Shown: piece after piece, positions 11,813 to 25,534 of the stretch
Position numbering within the stretch: position 1 is the first letter of the stretch
Layout: every line of letters begins with the position of its first letter
Assembly: GCF_000382705.1 (NCBI RefSeq)
Contig: NZ_ARQE01000003.1
Coordinates: forward strand, 124,001-188,000
Reading direction: 5' to 3'
Source of the DNA: Aureimonas ureilytica DSM 18598 = NBRC 106430
Lineage (GTDB): Bacteria; Pseudomonadota; Alphaproteobacteria; Rhizobiales; Rhizobiaceae
DNA length: 64,000 nt
The notes under the pieces: model-generated
The model's database searches: none
What the model saw: only the letters and a program-made list of their open reading frames with translations
What the model was told of the DNA's origin: nothing
Position numbers and translations under genes: made by a program

Positions 11813-12355
11813 GGCGACGGAACGCTTCATCATGGGGGTCGTGGGGGCATCGCCCTCCCGCCCCCTTTCCGCTCCGGCAGGCGCGATCGGCCAGGTCGGC
11901 CCGGCGCAAGGAACGCGCTGTTATCTGTTCCCGCCGGAACAAGGTCGGCGAGACCGCTTCGTCGGTCCGGCGCCCTGTGCCGAACCCGCCTTTTCCGGGC
12001 CGTCCGGGGCGCGTAAGATCAGGGCGCGGCGAATCCCGCCCCTCCTCGCCGCCGAGCGAGACCAGCGCCTCGCGCTAGGGCATTGTGCCCGTTTTCAGTC
12101 AGATTAAGTGCTCTACGGGCACGATGTTGCAGCTGCGCCGCATAGGCAGTAATTTTCCCATTATAAAATCGTCATCCTGAGCATCCCCACTTAGAGATTC
12201 GTTGCATTTCTGCATCGACTCATCCCTTAGGCGTCTTCGCAACCGCAAAAACAGGACATTTCCAGTGTCTTTCTTCGATTTGATTCGATAAGGATCGGCT
12301 GTGGATAAAGGCTGATAACGAACCTATCCGAAGACTGTCTGCTGGAGATAAGAAC
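11813..12355. other. Long non-coding region upstream of the porin, with a hairpin at 12085-12122
   Basis: A 543-base gap holding no gene I can support. The part from about 12080 on is much richer in A+T than its surroundings, as expected for a strong promoter and leader. GTGCCCGT at 12085-12092 pairs with ACGGGCAC at 12115-12122 around a 22-base loop. A good ribosome-binding site (GGAGATAAGAAC) sits just before the porin ATG. The porin promoter and any small-RNA pairing sites should be here. Confidence 0.5.
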
Positions 12356-13594
12356 ATGAACATCAAGAGCCTTCTTCTTGGCTCCGCTGCGGCCCTCGTG
12401 GCAGTGACCGGCGCTCGCGCGGCTGACGCTGTCGTGGTTGCCGAGCCCGAGCCCGTCGACTACGTCCGCGTCTGCGACGTCTACGGCAAGGGCTTCTACT
12501 ACATCCCGGGCACCGAGACGTGCCTCAGCATCGGCGGTTATGTCCGCTTCCAGTACAACGTCGCCGGCGACCCGGCTCGTAACCTGGAAGGCGACGACTA
12601 TCAGGCCGGTTCTTCGGTCCGCGCCCGTCTGAACTTCGACGCCCGCGAAGAAACCGAGCTCGGCACGCTGCGCGCTTTCGCGCGCGTCCAGGCCACCAAC
12701 AACACGGTCGCGCAGCAGGATTCGTCGCTCGGCGCCAGCTACGTGATGGACCAGGCCTATATCCAGCTCGGCGGCCTGCTCATGGGCTACCGTGACACGC
12801 TCTGGACCTCCGGCATCGGCGGCCTGGAAGACGGCCTGCTCACCGACACGGACCTCGTCGTCGGCGACTTCGGCACCAACCAGATCAGCTACACGTTCGC
12901 CGCGAACGGCTTCTCGGCCACGATCGGCCTCGAAGACGACCGCACCGGCGACGTCGTTCCCGACGTCCATGCCAAGCTCGTCTACTCGGGCGCCTGGGGC
13001 GGTGCTTACCTGTCGGCCGTCTATGACGAGACCTACAACCGCGAAAACCTGCCCAGCGTTGTCACGATCAACGGCGTGACCGTCGCGATCAACGGCGCGT
13101 TCCCGACGCTCCTCCAGGACGGCAACAACGACGCCTTCGCTCTGAAGGGCGGCGTGCTCCTGAAGAACCTGATCGCGGCTGACTCGCAGCTGAAGATCGA
13201 AGGTCACTACGCCTTCGACCCCACCAGCTACGCCGGCATCACGGGCATCAACACGCTCTCGACGCTCGCCACGAACCGCCTGACCAACGCTGGCGTTCCG
13301 ATCCTCCTCGAGTGGGCCGCTGGTGCGGGCTACGCGCAGAAGTTCGGCAAGCTCGGCCTCGCGGTTTCGGGTCAGTACGGCGAGACCTTCGACGTCGCGA
13401 TCTTCAACCCGCGCACCGGCCGCACCACGGTCGACCAGGGCGAGTACTGGGCTGCCGTCGCCAACGTCGGCTACCAGATCACCAACAACTTCGCGACGCT
13501 CGGCGAAGTCTCCTACAAGAACGTCGACTTCGGCGGTCCTGCTGGCGACGTCGACCAGGTTTCGGGCTTCCTGCGCTTCCAGCGCAACTTCTAA
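12356..13594 (+). CDS. Outer-membrane porin, alphaproteobacterial Omp2b/RopA type (Porin_2 family)
   Basis: A 412-residue trimeric beta-barrel porin. The signal peptide is MNIKSLLLGSAAALVAVTGARA, cut before ADAVVV. The mature N-terminus is typical of Rhizobiales porins: VRVCDVYGKGFYYIPGTETC, with the two Cys of the family, then CLSIGGYVRFQ as the first strand. The end, VSGFLRFQRNF, closes with the terminal Phe that outer-membrane assembly requires. Codon use is strongly biased to C-ending codons plus GCT/GTC, consistent with high expression. The gene is single here, not the paired omp2a/omp2b layout of Brucella. It is flanked by a long A+T-richer leader and two downstream hairpins. Confidence 0.95.
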   Translation: MNIKSLLLGSAAALVAVTGARAADAVVVAEPEPVDYVRVCDVYGKGFYYIPGTETCLSIGGYVRFQYNVAGDPARNLEGDDYQAGSSVRARLNFDAREETELGTLRAFARVQATNNTVAQQDSSLGASYVMDQAYIQLGGLLMGYRDTLWTSGIGGLEDGLLTDTDLVVGDFGTNQISYTFAANGFSATIGLEDDRTGDVVPDVHAKLVYSGAWGGAYLSAVYDETYNRENLPSVVTINGVTVAINGAFPTLLQDGNNDAFALKGGVLLKNLIAADSQLKIEGHYAFDPTSYAGITGINTLSTLATNRLTNAGVPILLEWAAGAGYAQKFGKLGLAVSGQYGETFDVAIFNPRTGRTTVDQGEYWAAVANVGYQITNNFATLGEVSYKNVDFGGPAGDVDQVSGFLRFQRNF

Positions 13595-13605
13595 TCCAAG
13601 CACCC

Positions 13606-13627
13606 CCTGCGGGCTTCGGCCCGCAGG
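13606..13627 (+). terminator. UUCG-tetraloop hairpin after the porin
   Basis: CCTGCGGGC pairs with GCCCGCAGG around a TTCG tetraloop, 12 bases past the porin stop. No long T run follows, so it may protect the 3' end of the abundant porin mRNA rather than end transcription alone. Confidence 0.6.
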
Positions 13628-13718
13628 CTCTTCTGCCGGGTTTCCGGCATCGTAATCTTGCCTCCAGCAAGTCGGAACGAAACCAGGGACGTTTCGTCCA
13701 CACCCTGGTTGAAGATTG

Positions 13719-13746
13719 GGCCGCTCCCTCAAGGAGCGGCCTTTTT
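13719..13746 (+). terminator. Rho-independent terminator
   Basis: GGCCGCTCC (13719-13727) pairs with GGAGCGGCC (13733-13741) around CTCAA, followed at once by five T residues. This is a textbook intrinsic terminator for the porin transcript, 125 bases past the stop and facing the convergent pdxY gene. Confidence 0.85.
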
Positions 13747-13800
13747 CATGCGCGGACGGTCAGCGCAGGGGCGCGCCCTGGGCGCCGCCCCTTTCGTGCG

Positions 13801-14649
13801 TCAAAGCCTGTGCGGCTCGAACAGCGTCGAGGGCTGCACGAACTCCTCCTGCGCCTCGACCAGCAGCAATTCGCGCGAGCCCGCCTCGAAGGTCCGCCGC
13901 AGCAGGCCGTAGATCGACGAGCCGGCGGCCTGGAGAGCGGCCGCCGCCGAGCCCGTCCGCTTCCAGTGGAGGAAGAAGAGCGCGGCGATCGCATCCCCCG
14001 CCCCGTTCAGCGACACGTCGAGACGCGGCGTGCGCAGGAGAAAGCGCCCGTCCGGCCCGGAGGCCATCAGATCGATCGCGTCGTCCGGCGTTTCGTCGGT
14101 CAGAAGCGAGGTGACGAGAACCACTTTCGGCCCCATCGCATGCAGGCGCTCGCAGGCCGCCAGCGCATCCGCGCGCGTGGCGATGGCGTGGCCCGTCAGG
14201 AGTTCCAGCTCGAACTGGTTGGGCGTCACGAGATCGGCCGCCAGCACGGCCGCATCCCGCATGAAATCGGGAATGCCGGGGCGCACGAACAGCCCGCGCC
14301 CGATATCGCCCATGACCGGATCGCAGCAATAATCCGCGCCCGGATTGGCCGCGCGCACACGCTCCACGGCCTGGAGAATGGCCTCGCCGATCCCGGCCGA
14401 CCCCAGATAGCCGGACAGGACACCGTCGCAGGCGCCGAGGCGGCCGCGCTCCGCGATGCCTTCGATCAGCTCGCCGATCACGGCCGCGTCGAACACCTCG
14501 CCGCGCCATGCCCCATAGCCCGTGTGGTTGGAGAATTGCACGGTGTGGATCGGCCAGACCTCGACCCCGAGCCGCTGAAGCGGAAACACGGCGGACGAAT
14601 TGCCCACATGCCCATAGGCGACATGGGACTGGATCGACAGGATGTTCAT
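13801..14649 (-). CDS. pdxY: Pyridoxal kinase PdxY
   Basis: A 282-residue ribokinase-fold enzyme that phosphorylates pyridoxal in the vitamin B6 salvage route. The N-terminal MNILSIQSHVAYGHVGNSSA and the following IHTVQFSNHTGYGAWRGEVF are hallmark PdxY/PdxK segments that shape the substrate pocket. VMGDIGRGLFVRPGIPDF and the catalytic anion-hole region NGAGDAIAALF near residue 216 follow (the usual wording is GTGD, here GAGD). Length fits the family. It stands alone on the minus strand, converging on the porin terminator. Confidence 0.93.
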   Translation of the reverse strand: MNILSIQSHVAYGHVGNSSAVFPLQRLGVEVWPIHTVQFSNHTGYGAWRGEVFDAAVIGELIEGIAERGRLGACDGVLSGYLGSAGIGEAILQAVERVRAANPGADYCCDPVMGDIGRGLFVRPGIPDFMRDAAVLAADLVTPNQFELELLTGHAIATRADALAACERLHAMGPKVVLVTSLLTDETPDDAIDLMASGPDGRFLLRTPRLDVSLNGAGDAIAALFFLHWKRTGSAAAALQAAGSSIYGLLRRTFEAGSRELLLVEAQEEFVQPSTLFEPHRL

Positions 14650-14811
14650 GCGGCGGCCCCGAGCAAGACGAGAGACCTGCTTCCGCTATCGCGCCACTTA
14701 GCGTCCGGCCAATGGATTTTGCTGATCGAAGGCAGCAATTTCCGTGATTCGTCGCTTGCGAACGGCGCTCATCAAGCGCAGCACCCGGCCTTCGCCACGC
14801 CGCGCCGTCCC

Positions 14812-15693
14812 TTAGCCTCGCGCGGCATCGCCTTCGCGAAGGGTCCTCACCACCGCCCGGAGATTGGAGCGGTGGAACGCGTCATAGAAGGCGCGCATCT
14901 CCGGCGGGAAGCCCGGCGGTTCCGCCGTGACGTCGAAGAGCCCGAGGCCGGCCGGGAGCGGGAGATCGTCGCTCGCATGCGCGCCCCAGTCGACGGCCTT
15001 CGCTCGGCGCGTCAGCTCGGAGAAATAGGCGAGATTCTCCGCGACGGTGGCGGGCGAACTCGTCTGTCCATGCGCGAGGACGACATGCTCGGCCCCCAAT
15101 CCCTGGATCAGCGAGAGGGAGGCGAGAAGCGCGCGCAAGTGCTTCGGGTCGTCGCTCCAGACCTCCGGGATCGGGTCTTCCACGGCGTCGACGGCAAGGC
15201 AGGTCTTCAGTTCGGGAATCCAGACGGCCACGTGATCCGGCGTGTGGCCGGGCGTGTGGAGAAGTTCGAGCGTCAGGTCGCCCCCGTCCAGACGCATGGA
15301 GCCGGAGAAGGTCACGCTCGGCGCCAGCAATTCGACGGATCGATAGCGCTCCTCCTCCTCCGCCTTCTCTCGGAGGACCGCCCGCACCGAGGGGTCGCGA
15401 TAGCGCTGGAGCGCCGTTTCGTGCGCGATGATGACCGCCCGGTCGCCGACCGCCGCGTTCCCCCAGAAATGGTCCCAGTCCATATGGGAGTTCACGACGA
15501 CGAGCGGCCGATCGCGCACCGGCCCTTCCAGAAGCGCCAGAGCCTGCCGGCACGCGTCCGGCGTATCGAGCGTATCGACGAGGACGTTGAAGCGCGCCGT
15601 CCGAACGAAGACCGCATCCACGGTCTCGCCAAGGCGGACGATGCTGACGCGCGGGTCGAGGCCCGGATAGGTGGTGATCTCGACGTCGCTCAT
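14812..15693 (-). CDS. MBL-fold metallo-hydrolase of unknown substrate
   Basis: A 293-residue soluble protein of the metallo-beta-lactamase fold. The metal motif reads SHMDWDHFWGN around residue 69, so the second position of the usual HxHxDH is Asp rather than His. Later ligands are visible in LLHTPGHTPDHVAVW and VLAHGQTSSPATV. There is no signal peptide. Homologues are annotated only as MBL-fold hydrolases (glyoxalase II, lactonase and arylsulfatase relatives). It lies between pdxY and metH, in the same direction but with gaps of 162 and 52 bases. Function unassigned. Confidence 0.85.
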   Translation of the reverse strand: MSDVEITTYPGLDPRVSIVRLGETVDAVFVRTARFNVLVDTLDTPDACRQALALLEGPVRDRPLVVVNSHMDWDHFWGNAAVGDRAVIIAHETALQRYRDPSVRAVLREKAEEEERYRSVELLAPSVTFSGSMRLDGGDLTLELLHTPGHTPDHVAVWIPELKTCLAVDAVEDPIPEVWSDDPKHLRALLASLSLIQGLGAEHVVLAHGQTSSPATVAENLAYFSELTRRAKAVDWGAHASDDLPLPAGLGLFDVTAEPPGFPPEMRAFYDAFHRSNLRAVVRTLREGDAARG

Positions 15694-15745
15694 GAAACCC
15701 TCCGCCTGCCCCTTGAGGGTGCCTGACGCCGGGGAGCGGCCTTCG

Positions 15746-19510
<3,765 letters not shown>

Positions 19511-19551
19511 GGCACGGCTCCGAGGATCGGCGCAGGCTTCCGCGCCATCGT

Positions 19552-19573
19552 CATATAAGGATCGCTTTATATG
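19552..19573. promoter_or_regulatory. Palindromic operator upstream of metH (SahR-like)
   Basis: CATATAAGG-ATCG-CTTTATATG is a 9+4+9 inverted repeat with one mismatch, about 41 bases before the metH start. I recall ATATAAAG-type palindromes of this form as sites of the ArsR-family S-adenosylhomocysteine sensor SahR in front of methionine-cycle genes of Proteobacteria. The assignment is from memory of the motif. The palindrome itself is plain in the sequence. Confidence 0.6.
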
Positions 19574-19775
19574 AATGGACAAGGCTTGGCGAGCGCGACC
19601 TTATCCGACGGGCGATGGCCGCAACTGGCGCGGTGGGCAGGAAATAAAGTTCTACGAGGAGGTCTTGCGGCAGAAGGAACGTTCCTCGGCGACTCGACGC
19701 GGGAGCCTTAAGTAAGGCGTATCGAATGCACCAGAGGCGCCGATCTCCTTTCGGCCGTCGATCAGGAATGCCGTC

Positions 19776-21155
19776 ATGCCAAGTCCCGCCCCGTCCCCGG
19801 CCCGCCCGAGCGCGCGCCGGCCCTTCTACGCCTCGTTCGGCTTTCAGGTTCTCGTGGCGCTCCTGGTCGGCCTCGGGCTCGGCCTCGTCGCGCGCGACAT
19901 GGGCCCCTCGCCTTCGGGCGGGCCGAACTGGCTGGTGCAGACCCTTTCCACGATCGGCTCCAGCTTCGTGTCGCTCCTGCGCACCGTGGTCCCGGTTCTG
20001 ATCTTCACGGCGATCGTGGCCTCGATCGCGAACCTGCGCGAACTCAACAACGCCGCGCGCCTCGTCTGGCAGACGTTGCTCTGGTTCGCCGTGACGGCGC
20101 TGATCGCGGTGCTGATCGGCATCGCCCTCGGCCTCCTGCTTCAGCCGGGCCTCAACACCTCGGTCACGCAGGCCGCAGCAGCCGCGCCGTCGCGCTCGGG
20201 ATCCTGGCTCGATTTCCTGACCGGGCTCATCCCCTCCAACATTCTCGGTCTTCAGGCCTCCACCAGCCTGAAGGAAAGCGGCGCCACGACCAGCCTCTCG
20301 TTCAACGTCCTGCAGATCCTGGTGATCTCGATCGCCATCGGCATCGCCGCCTTGAAGGTGGGCGATGCGGCCGAGCCCTTCCTCGCCTTCAACCGCGCCT
20401 TCCTGAAGATCGTCCACAAGGTCCTCTGGTGGATCATCCGGCTCACGCCGATTGCGACCGTCGGCCTTCTTGGCAATGCGGTGGCGGTCTATGGCTGGAC
20501 GACGCTGGCGCAGCTCGGCACTTATGCGGTCGCCATCTATATCGGTCTCGCGCTGGTGCTTCTCGCCGTGTACCCGGCACTTCTCTTGGCCCACGGCCTC
20601 AACCCGCTGCGCTTCTTCCAGAGCGCCTGGCCGGCCATTCAGTTCGCCTTCGTCTCGCGCTCCTCGATTGGCACGCTGCCGATCACCGAACGCGTCACGG
20701 AACGGGGTCTCGGCGTGCCGCGCGAATATGCGAGCTTTGCCGTGCCGCTCGGCGCCACCACCAAGATGGACGGTTGCGCCTCGATCTACCCGGCGATCTC
20801 CGCGATCTTCGTCGCGCAGTTCTTCGGCCTGTCGCTCGGCCTGACGGAATATGTGCTGATCGTCTTCGTGGCCGTGATCGGCTCGGCGGCGACGGCAGGC
20901 CTGACCGGCGCGACAGTGATGCTGACGCTGACGCTCTCGACCCTCGGCCTGCCGCTGGAAGGCGTCGGACTTCTCCTCGCCATCGACCCGATCCTCGACA
21001 TGGGGCGCACGGCGGTGAACGTTGCGGGCCAGGCTCTGGTGCCGACGCTCGTCGCCAAGCGGCAGGGTCTGCTGGACGAGGTCGCCTATAACCGCATCGG
21101 CGACATCGACACGCTGGACACGGCCCCCGATACGCGAGCCGTGCCGGCGGAATGA
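19776..21155 (+). CDS. Dicarboxylate/amino acid:cation symporter (DAACS/SLC1 family)
   Basis: A 459-residue inner-membrane symporter of the GltP/DctA superfamily, with an Ala/Pro/Ser-rich cytosolic start and the first transmembrane helix at about residue 24. The conserved transport core is visible: SRSSIGTLPITERV (serine-rich hairpin HP1), the GATTKMDGCASIYPAI motif in TM7 (canonical NMDG region), and IDPILDMGRTAVNVAGQAL in TM8, where the Asp residues bind substrate and cation. Substrates are probably C4-dicarboxylates, glutamate or a related amino acid. The gene is divergent from metH and ends at an intrinsic terminator. Confidence 0.9.
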   Translation: MPSPAPSPARPSARRPFYASFGFQVLVALLVGLGLGLVARDMGPSPSGGPNWLVQTLSTIGSSFVSLLRTVVPVLIFTAIVASIANLRELNNAARLVWQTLLWFAVTALIAVLIGIALGLLLQPGLNTSVTQAAAAAPSRSGSWLDFLTGLIPSNILGLQASTSLKESGATTSLSFNVLQILVISIAIGIAALKVGDAAEPFLAFNRAFLKIVHKVLWWIIRLTPIATVGLLGNAVAVYGWTTLAQLGTYAVAIYIGLALVLLAVYPALLLAHGLNPLRFFQSAWPAIQFAFVSRSSIGTLPITERVTERGLGVPREYASFAVPLGATTKMDGCASIYPAISAIFVAQFFGLSLGLTEYVLIVFVAVIGSAATAGLTGATVMLTLTLSTLGLPLEGVGLLLAIDPILDMGRTAVNVAGQALVPTLVAKRQGLLDEVAYNRIGDIDTLDTAPDTRAVPAE

Positions 21156-21170
21156 CCGTACCAGCGAAGA

Positions 21171-21193
21171 AGGGCGCCTCGGGCGCCCTTTTT
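21171..21193. terminator. Intrinsic terminator between convergent genes
   Basis: AGGGCGCC pairs with GGCGCCCT around TCG, followed by a run of T on the plus strand. The minus-strand T tract is weaker. It ends the symporter transcript and sits 12 bases beyond the HAD-hydrolase stop. Confidence 0.85.
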
Positions 21194-21204
21194 CGCGAAT
21201 GCCG

Positions 21205-22029
21205 TCAGGACCGGGCGGCGATCAGCTGCTCCAGAAACTGAGCGACCCCGTCCGCCTCATTCGTGTCCGCGACATGCCGCGCCTTGGCGCGCACCTCTTC
21301 GGGCGCCTGTCCCATGGCGACCGACAGGCCGGCATGGGCGAACATCGGCACGTCGTTCGGCATGTCGCCGATCGCGGCCGTCGCCTCCAGCGGAACGCCG
21401 AAGGCGCGCGCCAGCGCCTCGACGCCCGCCCCCTTGTTGGCGACGGCGGTGGTCACATCGAGAAAATAGGGCTGCGAGCGCACGACATTGGCGCTGGGTC
21501 CGAGCACTGCTCCGATCTCGCGCTCCATCCGCGCGACGGCGGCGTGATCGTCGCTGACGCCGACCACCTTGTCGGCGCGCTCGAACCAGCGCTCGAAATC
21601 CTCCGTCAGCGTCGGCTCCAGGCGCGCCGCGCGGCGCTCTAAGTCCGTGTGCGGCGAGGTCTCGTCGCGCGCGATCCACAGGCCGTCGGCGAAGAACCAG
21701 ACCGGAATTCCCGCCTCGTCCAGCATCGCGACGGCGCGGCGCGCGTCGTGAGGTTCGAGCCGATGCGCCTCGACGATCCGCCCGCCCGGCTCGAACAGGG
21801 TGCCGCCGTTGAAGGCGCCGACCGGGCCGGCGAGCGAGAGCTGGTCGATGAGCGCGCCGAGGCCGCTCGGCGGCCGGGCGCTGATCAGCGTGAAGGCGAT
21901 GCCCGCGTCCCGCGCGCGCCGAACCACCTCGATCGTGCGCTCCGACAGGCTCTTGTCGTTGCGCACCAGCGTTCCGTCGATATCCGACACGACGAGGCGA
22001 ATGGAGGCGGCGAGCTTGGGATCGAGCAC
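21205..22029 (-). CDS. HAD-superfamily hydrolase, Cof/YidA-like phosphatase
   Basis: A 274-residue cytosolic HAD phosphatase. Motif I is SDIDGTLVRNDKS, motif III/IV lies in ATAAIGDMPNDVPMFAHAG, and the Cof-type cap contains VGAFNGGTLFEPGG and the ANKGAGVEALARAFGV segment. These define the Cof/YidA subgroup that acts on sugar phosphates and related small molecules. I start it at the GTG at 22029, behind AGAGGGTCCCATC. The ATG at 22146 would add 39 residues without family resemblance. It follows gnd by about 120 bases on the same strand, so a role in sugar-phosphate clearance is a reasonable guess only. Confidence 0.85.
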   Translation of the reverse strand: MLDPKLAASIRLVVSDIDGTLVRNDKSLSERTIEVVRRARDAGIAFTLISARPPSGLGALIDQLSLAGPVGAFNGGTLFEPGGRIVEAHRLEPHDARRAVAMLDEAGIPVWFFADGLWIARDETSPHTDLERRAARLEPTLTEDFERWFERADKVVGVSDDHAAVARMEREIGAVLGPSANVVRSQPYFLDVTTAVANKGAGVEALARAFGVPLEATAAIGDMPNDVPMFAHAGLSVAMGQAPEEVRAKARHVADTNEADGVAQFLEQLIAARS

Positions 22030-22152
22030 GATGGGACCCTCTGGAAAGGCAGAACGAACGAAGGGCGCGGCGCTGGACCCCGTCCAGCCGAAGCCGCGCC
22101 CCGATGGCTTGGCGGTTGGGCAAGCCGGAAGGCCCGCCGCCTCCATTATCGC

Positions 22153-23130
22153 TTATTGCGGAATCTCGACATGGCCGCCGAAGCCGAAGCGCATGGCGGA
22201 CAGCATCTTGTCGCCGAAGGTCGCGTCCTGGCGCGAGCGATAGCGGGCATAGAGCGCGGCCGAGAGCACGTTGACCGGCACGGCCTCTTCCATCGCGGCT
22301 TCCAGCGTCCAGCGCCCTTCGCCGGAATCGGCGACATTGCCGGAAAAGCGCGACAGGTTCTGGTCGCCCGCCAGCGCGATGGCGGTGAGATCGAGCAGCC
22401 AGGACGAGATGACCGAGCCGCGCCGCCAGACTTCCGCGATATCGGGCAGGTTCAGATCGAAGCGCTCGTTCTCGGGCAGGTTCTCGGAATTCTTCGACTT
22501 CAGGATGTCGAAGCCCTCGGCATAGGCCTGCATCAAGCCGTATTCGATGCCGTTGTGGACCATCTTGACGAAATGGCCCGCGCCCGCCGGGCCGGCATGG
22601 ATATAGCCGCGCTCGGCGCGGTCGTCCGGCGCGTCGCGGCCGCGCGTGCGCTCGATGTCGCCATAGCCCGGCGCCAGCGCGTCGAAGATCGCGTCGAGAT
22701 CGCGCACCGTGTCCACCGGCCCGCCGATCATCATGCAATAGCCGCGCTCCAGGCCCCAGACGCCGCCGGACGTGCCGACATCGACATAGTGGATGCCATG
22801 GGGGGCCAGCTCCGCCGCGCGGCGGATGTCGTCCTTGTAGAACGTATTGCCGCCGTCGATGATGACGTCGCCCTCGCGGCAGAGCGGGGTGAGGTCGCGG
22901 ATCGTGGCCTCGGTCGGCTCGCCGGCCGGCAGCATGACCCAGAAGACGCGGCGGCCGGAAAACTGCCCGGCCAGCGCCTCCAGCGAGGCGGCGCCCTTGG
23001 CGCCCTCGGTTTCCAGCGCCGAGACGGCCTCGGCATTGCGGTCGAACACGAAGGCCTCGTGGCCGTGCTTCATCAGGCGTCGGGCGATGTTGCCGCCCAT
23101 TCGGCCAAGGCCGATGATCGCGATCTGCAT
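22153..23130 (-). CDS. gnd: 6-phosphogluconate dehydrogenase (decarboxylating), short form
   Basis: A 325-residue enzyme of the short 6-phosphogluconate dehydrogenase class (the ~300-residue YqeC/GntZ-like type, not the ~470-residue E. coli Gnd). It makes ribulose 5-phosphate and NAD(P)H. The start [20 protein letters not shown] holds the dinucleotide fold. [32 protein letters not shown] and the catalytic [20 protein letters not shown] follow. The downstream helical domain is reduced, as expected for this class. The long open extension upstream of 23130 is noise. It lies between tkt and the HAD gene on the same strand; with tkt it covers two consecutive pentose-phosphate steps. Confidence 0.93.
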   Translation of the reverse strand: MQIAIIGLGRMGGNIARRLMKHGHEAFVFDRNAEAVSALETEGAKGAASLEALAGQFSGRRVFWVMLPAGEPTEATIRDLTPLCREGDVIIDGGNTFYKDDIRRAAELAPHGIHYVDVGTSGGVWGLERGYCMMIGGPVDTVRDLDAIFDALAPGYGDIERTRGRDAPDDRAERGYIHAGPAGAGHFVKMVHNGIEYGLMQAYAEGFDILKSKNSENLPENERFDLNLPDIAEVWRRGSVISSWLLDLTAIALAGDQNLSRFSGNVADSGEGRWTLEAAMEEAVPVNVLSAALYARYRSRQDATFGDKMLSAMRFGFGGHVEIPQ

Positions 23131-23248
23131 GGGTGTCTCTTCGAGAATTGGGGAAAACAAGAAGGCCCGGCCGCCCTCCCCTTCGGCCGAACCCGTCGCG
23201 AAACGGCCCGGCCCGAGGTTGTCCCCCGGGGCCGGACGAAGAGCGCCG

Positions 23249-25339
23249 TCAGCCCTTGCGGGCGGCGATCTGCTCCCTGGCCTTGGCGACCACGGCCTCG
23301 CGCGTGAAGCCGAACTTCTCCTGAAGCTTGGCGAGCGGGGCCGAGGCGCCGAAGGTGGACATCGTGACCTTGGCGCCCTTGGCGCCGACATAGCGATCCC
23401 ATCCGATCGACGCGCCCTGCTCCACGACGACCCGCGCCATGACGTCGGGCGGCAGGACGCTGTCGCGATAGCTCTGGTCCTGCTTCTCGTAGAGTTCCCA
23501 GGAGGGCAGCGACACGACGCGGGCCTTCACGCCCTCGCCGCTCAAGGTCTCGTAGGCTGCAAGGCAGAGTGCGATTTCCGAGCCGGTGCCGATCAGGATC
23601 ACGTCCGGCGTCTCGCCGGGATCGCCGGCCAGCACGTAGCCGCCGCGCTTGAGCCCGGAGGCGGCGGCATATTTCGAGCGGTCGAGCGTCGGCAGGGGCT
23701 GGCGCGACAGGACGAGCGCGGTCGGCTCGTGCGTCTGCTCCATGGCGATGCGCCAGGCTTCCGCCGTCTCGTTGGCGTCGCAGGGGCGGATCGTGTTGAG
23801 GCCGGGAATGGCGCGAAGGCTCGCCAGATGCTCGATCGGCTGATGCGTCGGCCCGTCCTCGCCGACGCCGATGGAATCATGCGTGAAGACCCAGACCACC
23901 GGGATCTCCATGATCGCCGACAGGCGCACGGGCGCGCGCATATAATCGGAGAAGACGAGGAAGGTGGAGGCGTAGGGGCGCACATAGGACAGCGCCATGC
24001 CGTTGGCGATCGAGCCCATCGCGTGTTCGCGAATGCCGAAATGCAGGTTGCGCCCGCCATAGGCGTCGCCCCCGAAGGAGCCCGCGCCCTCGAAGCCGAG
24101 CTTGGTCTTGTTGGAGGGGGCGAGGTCGGCCGAGCCGCCGATCAGATAGGGTACGTTCTCGGCGATGGCGTTCAGCACCTTGCCGCCGGCATCGCGCGAG
24201 GCCATGCCCTTGGCATCCGGCTCGAAGCTCGGGATCGCCGCGTCCCAGCCCTCCACCAGACGGCCGGCGCGCATTGCGTCGATCTGCCGCGCGAGGTCGG
24301 GATGGGCCTGCCGGTAGCGGGCGAAATCGGCTTCCCACTTCTCGCGCAGCGGCCGGCCGCGCTCAGCGATCGCCGAGCGGAACCCGTCGAGAACGCCGTC
24401 CGGCACCAGGAAGCTTTCGTTTTCCGGCCAGCCATAGAAGCGCTTGGCGCCCTTCACGTCCTCGGCGTCGAAGGCCTCGCCATGGGCCGACGCCGTGCCC
24501 TGCTGCTTCTGCAGGCCGTAGCCGATCACCGTGTCCACCACGATGAGGGTCGGCCGGTCGTCGGTGGCGCGAAACTCCTCGACCGCCCGGCGGATCGCGG
24601 CGAGATCGTTGCCGTCGGCGACATGGAGCGTCTTCCAGCCATAGGCGCGGAAGCGCTCGGCGACGTCCTCGGAGAAGGCGAGATCGGTGAAGCCCTCGAT
24701 CGACACGCGGTTGTTGTCGTAGATCCAGCAGAGATTCGAGAGCTTCAGATGGCCCGCCATGGAGGCGGCCTCGGACGACACGCCCTCCATCATGTCGCCG
24801 TCGCCGCACAGGACGAAGACGTCATGGTCGAAGAGCGTGGCCTCCGGCTTGTTGTAGCGCGCGGCCAGCCAGCGCTCGGCGATCGCCATGCCGACCGAAT
24901 TGCCGCAGCCCTGGCCGAGCGGGCCGGTGGTCGTCTCGACGCCCGTGGTCATCCGATATTCCGGGTGGCCCGGCGTCTTGGAGGAGAGCTGGCGGAACTG
25001 CTCGATGTCCTCCAGCGACACGGCCGGCTGGCCGGTCTTCTTTCCATCGGCGTCGATCTCCTCGACGCCGGCCAGATGCAGCACCGAATAGAGCAGCATG
25101 GAGCCATGGCCGACCGACAGGACGAAGCGGTCGCGATTGGGCCAGTCGGGCGCGGCCGGGTCGTAGCGCATGAACTCCGACCACAGCGTGTAGGCGGTCG
25201 GCGCGAGACCCAGCGGCGCGCCCACATGGCCGGAATGGGCCTTCAGCACGGCATCCATCGACAGGGTTCGGATCGTGTCGATCACCTGTTGCGGGAAGCC
25301 GTCGCTCGGGTGGGCTTGGGTCTTTTCGAGGGCGCTCAT
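23249..25339 (-). CDS. tkt: Transketolase
   Basis: A 696-residue thiamine-diphosphate enzyme that moves two-carbon units between sugar phosphates in the pentose-phosphate pathway. [18 protein letters not shown] near residue 35 is the usual substrate-pocket stretch. The ThDP/Mg site is [19 protein letters not shown], followed by [11 protein letters not shown]. The pyrimidine domain has [17 protein letters not shown] and [20 protein letters not shown]. The C-terminal region carries [11 protein letters not shown] ribosome-binding site (GAAGGATTTCGCCC) precedes the ATG at 25339. It is the first gene of a tkt-gnd-HAD run on the minus strand, divergent from the exbB operon. Confidence 0.96.
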   Translation of the reverse strand: MSALEKTQAHPSDGFPQQVIDTIRTLSMDAVLKAHSGHVGAPLGLAPTAYTLWSEFMRYDPAAPDWPNRDRFVLSVGHGSMLLYSVLHLAGVEEIDADGKKTGQPAVSLEDIEQFRQLSSKTPGHPEYRMTTGVETTTGPLGQGCGNSVGMAIAERWLAARYNKPEATLFDHDVFVLCGDGDMMEGVSSEAASMAGHLKLSNLCWIYDNNRVSIEGFTDLAFSEDVAERFRAYGWKTLHVADGNDLAAIRRAVEEFRATDDRPTLIVVDTVIGYGLQKQQGTASAHGEAFDAEDVKGAKRFYGWPENESFLVPDGVLDGFRSAIAERGRPLREKWEADFARYRQAHPDLARQIDAMRAGRLVEGWDAAIPSFEPDAKGMASRDAGGKVLNAIAENVPYLIGGSADLAPSNKTKLGFEGAGSFGGDAYGGRNLHFGIREHAMGSIANGMALSYVRPYASTFLVFSDYMRAPVRLSAIMEIPVVWVFTHDSIGVGEDGPTHQPIEHLASLRAIPGLNTIRPCDANETAEAWRIAMEQTHEPTALVLSRQPLPTLDRSKYAAASGLKRGGYVLAGDPGETPDVILIGTGSEIALCLAAYETLSGEGVKARVVSLPSWELYEKQDQSYRDSVLPPDVMARVVVEQGASIGWDRYVGAKGAKVTMSTFGASAPLAKLQEKFGFTREAVVAKAREQIAARKG

Positions 25340-25534
25340 GGGCGAAATCCTTCGTCGTTGGGACGAAACGCTTGGAGGCGGACGGGGGCAGGACCCGAAA
25401 GGGGCGGAGGCTGCGGCCGACCGGAAACTCGAGCCCGGAGATGGGGCGCACGCGCCGCGAGTCGATGGGCGGGGACAGGAAAATCCATGCTCAGAAAGGG
25501 ACTTGCCGACGACACAATCCCTGGCCTATGGAAA

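Noticed and set aside
12085..12122. Hairpin before the porin considered as a riboswitch.
   Set aside because: It is a simple stem with a 22-base loop, matches no riboswitch I know and porins are not usually so controlled.
23131..23391. Upstream extension of gnd to 412 residues.
   Set aside because: The added residues are Arg/Pro/Ser noise and the family begins at [13 protein letters not shown].
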